From contig JAZQJI010000044.1 of NCBI GenBank assembly GCA_045541475.1, forward strand, positions 1 to 25,730: DNA of 25,730 bases. The letters are read 5' to 3'. A program made the translations under genes and the position numbers. Below the pieces are notes generated by a model. The model made no database searches, had not been told where the DNA came from, and worked only from the letters and a program-made list of their open reading frames with translations. Below, in pieces: positions 22,201-25,730 of this stretch (its first letter is position 1; each line of letters begins with the position of its first letter). The stretch comes from RGIG3077 sp045541475. GTDB taxonomy: Bacteria; Bacillota; Clostridia; Oscillospirales; Ruminococcaceae.

Positions 22201-22238
22201 AAAAAGCTCCCCTTGATTAATATCAAAGAGGAGCTTTG
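22201..22238 (-). terminator. Terminator of gdhA
   Basis: AAAGCTCCCCTTGAT and ATCAAAGAGGAGCTTT (22203-22217, 22222-22237) form a stem of about 15 pairs with one bulge; on the - strand five T's follow. Confidence 0.85.
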
Positions 22239-22275
22239 TTATTACTGATTTACAAGCGTAATTCAAGAAAAAATC

Positions 22276-23628
22276 TTAGCAAACGCCCTGCCACTTCATA
22301 GCTTCTGCAACCTTAATAAAGCCTGCAATGTTAGCGCCGGCAACAAGGTCACCTTCCATGCCGTATGTCTTAGCAGCCTCGTAAGAAGCGTTGTAAATGT
22401 TCTTCATGATGTTCTTAAGCTTTTCATCAACTTCTTCAGCTGTCCAGCTGTAACGCATTGAATTCTGAGACATTTCAAGACCGGAAACTGCAACGCCGCC
22501 TGCGTTAACTGCCTTGGAAGGAGCAACAACTACGCCGTTAGCCTTAAGGTATGCAACAGCTTCGTTTGTGGTAGGCATATTAGCAACTTCAACGTAGTAC
22601 TTAACGCCGTTAGCAACAATCTTTTCAGCTTCTGCCATGCCAACTTCATTCTGAGTAGCGCAGGGCATAATGATATCAGCCTTAACGCCCCAGGGCTTTT
22701 CGCCGGGGAAGAAGGGAACGCCGAACTTATCAGCATAATCCTGAACCTTATCTCTGCAGGAAGCACGCATTTCGAGAAGGTAGTTAACCTTTTCTTCTGT
22801 GGAAATACCATCTTCATCGTAGATGTAGCCATCAGGACCGGAGATTGTTACAACCTTACCGCCAAGCTCGTTAACCTTTTTAACTGTACCCCAAGCAACG
22901 TTACCGAAGCCGGAGATAGCAAATGTCTTGCCCTTGATATCTTCGCCAAGAGTCTTGAGCATTTCAACTGTATAGTAAACTGCGCCGTAGCCTGTTGCTT
23001 CGGGACGAATGAGAGAACCGCCGCAGGTTATGTCCTTACCTGTAAGAACGCCTGTAAATTCGTTGCGGAGTCTCTTATACTGACCGAACATATAGCCGAT
23101 TTCTCTTGCGCCTGTACCGATATCGCCTGCGGGAACGTCAGTATCAGGACCGATGTGCTTAGAAAGCTCTGTCATGAAGCTCTGGCAGAAACGCATGACT
23201 TCTCCGTCGGACTTGCCTCTGGGGTCGAAGTCAGAACCGCCCTTGCCGCCGCCCATGGGAAGACCTGTAAGGCTGTTCTTGAATGTCTGCTCAAAGCCGA
23301 GGAACTTGATTACAGAAATATTTACGGAAGGATGAAGTCTGATACCGCCCTTGTAAGGACCAATAGCAGAGTTAAACTGTACTCTGAAGCCTCTGTTTAC
23401 CTGTACCTTGCCGTTGTCATCAACCCACGGTACTCTGAAAATAACCTGTCTTTCAGGCTCAACCATTCTGTCAACAACGCCTGCTGCAACAAGGTCGGGT
23501 CTCTGCTCGATAACAGGCTCAATGCTTTCGAGAACTTCTTTTACAGCCTGGAGAAATTCAGGCTCGTTAGCGTTTCTCTGACAAACCTTGTCATAAACGC
23601 CCTGTAAATATTCGTTTTTGAATGCCAT
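22276..23628 (-). CDS. gdhA: NADP-type glutamate dehydrogenase
   Basis: GdhA joins ammonia and 2-oxoglutarate to glutamate. The protein starts at ATG 23628 (450 residues) with GGAGG 9 bases upstream; the TTG at 23643 overlaps that ribosome site and is not used. It has the full hexameric-type set: GPYKGGIRLHP (Lys93), the catalytic GGGKGG (Lys129), PAGDIG (Asp169), and a Rossmann fold GFGNVAWG (240-247). The second strand ends in SGPDG with no acidic residue, which fits NADP(H). Codon use is strongly biased (AAC, TTC, GTT, AAG), as for an abundant enzyme. It is monocistronic. Confidence 0.95.
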   Translation of the reverse strand: MAFKNEYLQGVYDKVCQRNANEPEFLQAVKEVLESIEPVIEQRPDLVAAGVVDRMVEPERQVIFRVPWVDDNGKVQVNRGFRVQFNSAIGPYKGGIRLHPSVNISVIKFLGFEQTFKNSLTGLPMGGGKGGSDFDPRGKSDGEVMRFCQSFMTELSKHIGPDTDVPAGDIGTGAREIGYMFGQYKRLRNEFTGVLTGKDITCGGSLIRPEATGYGAVYYTVEMLKTLGEDIKGKTFAISGFGNVAWGTVKKVNELGGKVVTISGPDGYIYDEDGISTEEKVNYLLEMRASCRDKVQDYADKFGVPFFPGEKPWGVKADIIMPCATQNEVGMAEAEKIVANGVKYYVEVANMPTTNEAVAYLKANGVVVAPSKAVNAGGVAVSGLEMSQNSMRYSWTAEEVDEKLKNIMKNIYNASYEAAKTYGMEGDLVAGANIAGFIKVAEAMKWQGVC

Positions 23629-23681
23629 ATTGGTATCCTCCAAAATAAAGATTGCCGAAAAAACAACAAAAGCCGACCAGA

Positions 23682-23748
23682 CCCCGTTGAGAAAAAAATC
23701 ATCGACATCTGCACGGGACTGAATCGGACTAGATGCCCTATTCGGTTG
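23682..23748 (-). promoter_or_regulatory. Structured gdhA leader, possible H-type pseudoknot
   Basis: Stem a: RNA GGCATCT with AGATGTC (23731-23737 with 23704-23710, one G.U). Its loop carries TCCCGT (23713-23718), which pairs with ACGGGG (23682-23687) after the stem. That order gives a pseudoknot. The leader is about 120 bases. I recognise no known riboswitch here; glutamine-type motifs are not evident. Confidence 0.4.
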
Positions 23749-23755
23749 CGTGAAA

Positions 23756-23764
23756 ATTATAGCA
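23756..23764 (-). promoter_or_regulatory. Extended -10 promoter of gdhA
   Basis: TGCTATAAT on the - strand, with no good -35. Transcription would start near 23749. From 23765 to 23939 the sequence is A/T-rich and I see nothing I can name. Confidence 0.6.
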
Positions 23765-23939
23765 CAGAAATTTTATTATTTTATGTCGCTTTTTTTAACA
23801 TATTATATACAAGCAAATTTTTTTGAGTGAATAATCCCATGAATACGATAAAAACCGTAAAATATCCGGTGCGCACATAAAATACAGGTTCAAATATGCT
23901 ATAAAGTGTTAATTTTTGAGAAAAAAAGCGTTATAACCA

Positions 23940-23968
23940 TTGACAAAACCAAAATGATTTTGTATACT
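23940..23968 (+). promoter_or_regulatory. Sigma-A promoter of purA
   Basis: TTGACA (23940-23945), a 17-base spacer and TATACT (23963-23968). The 76-base leader has a hairpin GGTGCG/CGCGCC and no purine-riboswitch core that I can see. Confidence 0.85.
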
Positions 23969-24050
23969 TAAATGTGGTGCGTTGTAAAGCAAAGCGCGCC
24001 GTGTAAAAAAGTTTAATTAATCTAAAAACTATATAGGGGGACTTAAACTT

Positions 24051-25325
24051 ATGGTAACTGCAATTGTCGGAGGCAACTGGGGCGATGAAGGTAAGGGCAA
24101 AATGACTGACCTTTTTGCCGATACTGCCGATGTCGTAATCAGATTTCAGGGCGGTGCAAACGCAGGCCACACTATTATTAACGAGTATGGCAAGTTCGTT
24201 CTGCACATTCTTCCTTCAGGTGTTTTCCACCAAAAAACAGTAAACATCATTGGTATGGGCGCTGCTTTTAATTATGATTGCTTCTTTAAAGAGCTTAGCG
24301 AGCTTGAGGCAGGCGGGGTACCTACTCCCGATATCAGAATTTCTGACAGAGCGCAGTTTGTAATGCCCTATCACATTCTGTTTGATAAGCTTGAAGAAAA
24401 GCGCCTTGGCAAAAACAGCTTTGGCTCTACTCAGTCAGGTATTGCACCTTTCTATTCTGATAAAGCCCTCAAGATTGGTTTCCAGATAAGCGAACTTTAC
24501 AGCGAAAATCTTAAGGATAGAGTTGAAAAGGTTTGTGAAGTTAAAAATGCATATATTGACGCTATTTACGAAGGTGCAGAGCATATTGACGCAGAAAATC
24601 TTTACAACTGGCTCAAAAAGTGCGCTGAAGATTTGAAACCCTATGTTTTTGATGAAGCATATTTCATCAACGATGCACTCAAAGCAGGCAAGAATATTCT
24701 TCTTGAAGGTCAGCTTGGCGCACTTCGTGATACAACAAACGGCATTTACCCCATGGTTACATCTTCATCAACATTGGCAGGCTTTGGTGCTGTTGGTGCT
24801 TGTATTCCTCCCTATGAAATCAAGAAGATTATCACAGTTGTAAAAGCATATTCTTCATGCGTAGGTGCAGGTCCGTTTGTTTCTGAAATTTTCGGCGAAG
24901 AGGCTGAGACTTTGAGAAGATGCGGCGGCAGCGCAGGCGAATACGGTGCAACAACAGGCAGACCCAGAAGAATGGGTTGGTTTGATGCAGTTGCAACAAG
25001 ATACGGCTGTATGTTGCAGGGTGCAACAGACGTTGCACTTTCAATTGTTGACGTTCTTGGATATCTTGATACAATTCCCGTTTGTGTGGGTTACGAGGTT
25101 GACGGCGAAGTTATCGACCGTTTCCCCACATACGACAATCTTTTGAAAGCAAAGCCTGTTTACGAATACTGCGAAGGTTGGAAGAGCGACATCACAGGCA
25201 TTAAGAAATACGAAGATTTGCCCGAAAACTGCCGCAAGTATATTGAATATGTTGAAAGCAAAATCGGATACCCGATCACAATGATTTCTAACGGTCCTGA
25301 CAAAAACGATATTATTTACCGCTAA
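24051..25325 (+). CDS. purA: Adenylosuccinate synthetase
   Basis: PurA joins IMP and aspartate with GTP to give adenylosuccinate, the first step to AMP. The 424-residue protein has the GTP loop GNWGDEGKGK (8-17) with the catalytic Asp12, NAGHT (37-41) with His40, the SSSTLAG and GAVGACIPP segments, and the GATTGRPRRMGWFD motif. The family often has Gln at the Asn9 position. The ribosome site is AGGGGG, 10 bases before the ATG. It stands alone between its promoter and a hairpin. Confidence 0.97.
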   Translation: MVTAIVGGNWGDEGKGKMTDLFADTADVVIRFQGGANAGHTIINEYGKFVLHILPSGVFHQKTVNIIGMGAAFNYDCFFKELSELEAGGVPTPDIRISDRAQFVMPYHILFDKLEEKRLGKNSFGSTQSGIAPFYSDKALKIGFQISELYSENLKDRVEKVCEVKNAYIDAIYEGAEHIDAENLYNWLKKCAEDLKPYVFDEAYFINDALKAGKNILLEGQLGALRDTTNGIYPMVTSSSTLAGFGAVGACIPPYEIKKIITVVKAYSSCVGAGPFVSEIFGEEAETLRRCGGSAGEYGATTGRPRRMGWFDAVATRYGCMLQGATDVALSIVDVLGYLDTIPVCVGYEVDGEVIDRFPTYDNLLKAKPVYEYCEGWKSDITGIKKYEDLPENCRKYIEYVESKIGYPITMISNGPDKNDIIYR

Positions 25326-25407
25326 TTTGGGTGCGTGCCCGCACAGGGCATTTCGGGGCTTGGTTGATTGTTAGATATTTGCACCATCACGACCTTATAA
25401 CGAAAAT

Positions 25408-25440
25408 AGTCCTCGCCGTTGGCGAGGACTTATTAGTTTT
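25408..25440 (+). terminator. Terminator after purA
   Basis: AGTCCTCGCC and GGCGAGGACT form a perfect 10-bp stem with a GTT loop, followed by TATTAGTTTTT. Smaller GC hairpins lie before it at 25328-25350. Confidence 0.75.
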
Positions 25441-25455
25441 TGGCAAAAGTAAGCA

Positions 25456-25474
25456 GGGCGGATAACATCCGCCT
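25456..25474. repeat. Palindromic GGGCGGAT/ATCCGCC element, copy 2
   Basis: GGGCGGAT, an AAC spacer and ATCCGCCT: an 8-base inverted repeat with one G.T, like the element at 15746-15766. Confidence 0.5.
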
Positions 25475-25490
25475 AAGAAGTTGCAGAGAA

Positions 25491-25730
25491 TAATGAGTTA
25501 CGCAGCGTCGCTGCGAGTTCCGCAGAAAATGCTACTTTTGTTGCATTTTCGAGGACTGTTTGAGCAGCAGCGTTATTGACACCGACAGCAGTGTTATAAT
25601 GGGAGAATTGACAAAAAACAAACTTTGCAACACAGCGTTAAGCCGCGAGTTTGAAAAGGTCTAAAAGACCTTTTCACCTTGTTTGAGCGGCAGCGGTAAG
25701 TGGTGCATAATGTTTTGTTTCTTTTTAAAA
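25491..25730. repeat. Repeat-like non-coding stretch at the window end
   Basis: No convincing gene is present. Structures include a perfect palindrome CGCAGCG-T-CGCTGCG (25501-25515), a direct repeat TGTTTGAGCRGCAGCG (25557 and 25680), and a 9-bp hairpin AAAAGGTCT/AGACCTTTT (25654-25674). A short + frame of 28 codons (25494-25580) has no ribosome site and is probably not coding. The density of repeats suggests a dispersed genomic element, cut by the window edge. Confidence 0.4.

Noticed and set aside
23969..24050. A purine riboswitch before purA
   Set aside because: The 76-base leader has one short hairpin and none of the conserved junction bases that I know for the family.
25494..25580. A 28-codon + strand frame
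   Set aside because: No ribosome site and it runs through a palindrome; judged non-coding.

Overview
The window looks like a low-GC, spore-forming member of the class Clostridia, most likely of the Ruminococcaceae/Oscillospiraceae type. The reasons are its sporulation genes (spoIIE, spoIIP, spoVAC), A/T-rich intergenic DNA with consensus sigma-A promoters, Shine-Dalgarno sites of the AGGAGG type, a glgC/glgD pair of ADP-glucose pyrophosphorylase subunits, class D-like sortases and a Thr-rich surface lipoprotein. This is inference from gene content; no 16S gene is present.

Layout. 1-3828 (+): the 3' end of a surface protein with a sortase-type tail, then two sortases (one membrane-anchored, one apparently lipid-anchored on a Thr-rich stalk) and two unknown membrane proteins, very tightly spaced and probably one operon. 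3867-5471 (-): an operon of a dCMP-deaminase-family gene, dtd and pyrE. 5644-8908 (+): rsmA, then spoIIE. 9112-15081 (+): a complete glycogen synthesis operon, glgB-glgC-glgD-glgA, behind a good sigma-A promoter, with a possible 13-codon leader ORF coupled to glgD. 15221-16594: a small membrane protein, tRNA-Arg(CCG) on the - strand and a permuted-papain (NlpC/P60-like) protein. 16591-18034 (-): spoIIP and a small membrane protein. 18142-19474 (+): a membrane-linked metallophosphoesterase and an orphan spoVAC. 19544-21102 (-): a promoter, a long structured leader with two terminator-like hairpins, a 47-residue zinc-ribbon miniprotein and a Cys/His-repeat plus SH3b lipoprotein. 21182-21917: a CxxCxxCC (YkgJ-type) protein converging on a small membrane protein. 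22276-23628 (-): gdhA with a possibly pseudoknotted leader. 24051-25325 (+): purA. The last 400 bases hold hairpins and a repeat-like non-coding stretch.

Functionally the window mixes housekeeping (pyrimidine and purine synthesis, rRNA methylation, D-aminoacyl-tRNA clearance, ammonia assimilation), carbon storage as glycogen, endospore formation and cell-surface display. The most interesting candidates are the structured leader RNA at 20906-21069 ahead of the zinc-ribbon/lipoprotein operon, and the lipoprotein sortase next to a second sortase and a protein ending in a QTGS-type tail. Smaller candidates are the leader ORF before glgD, a hairpin that hides the spoVAC ribosome site, and a potential pseudoknot ahead of gdhA. 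I saw no CRISPR array, rRNA gene, transposase gene or prophage.
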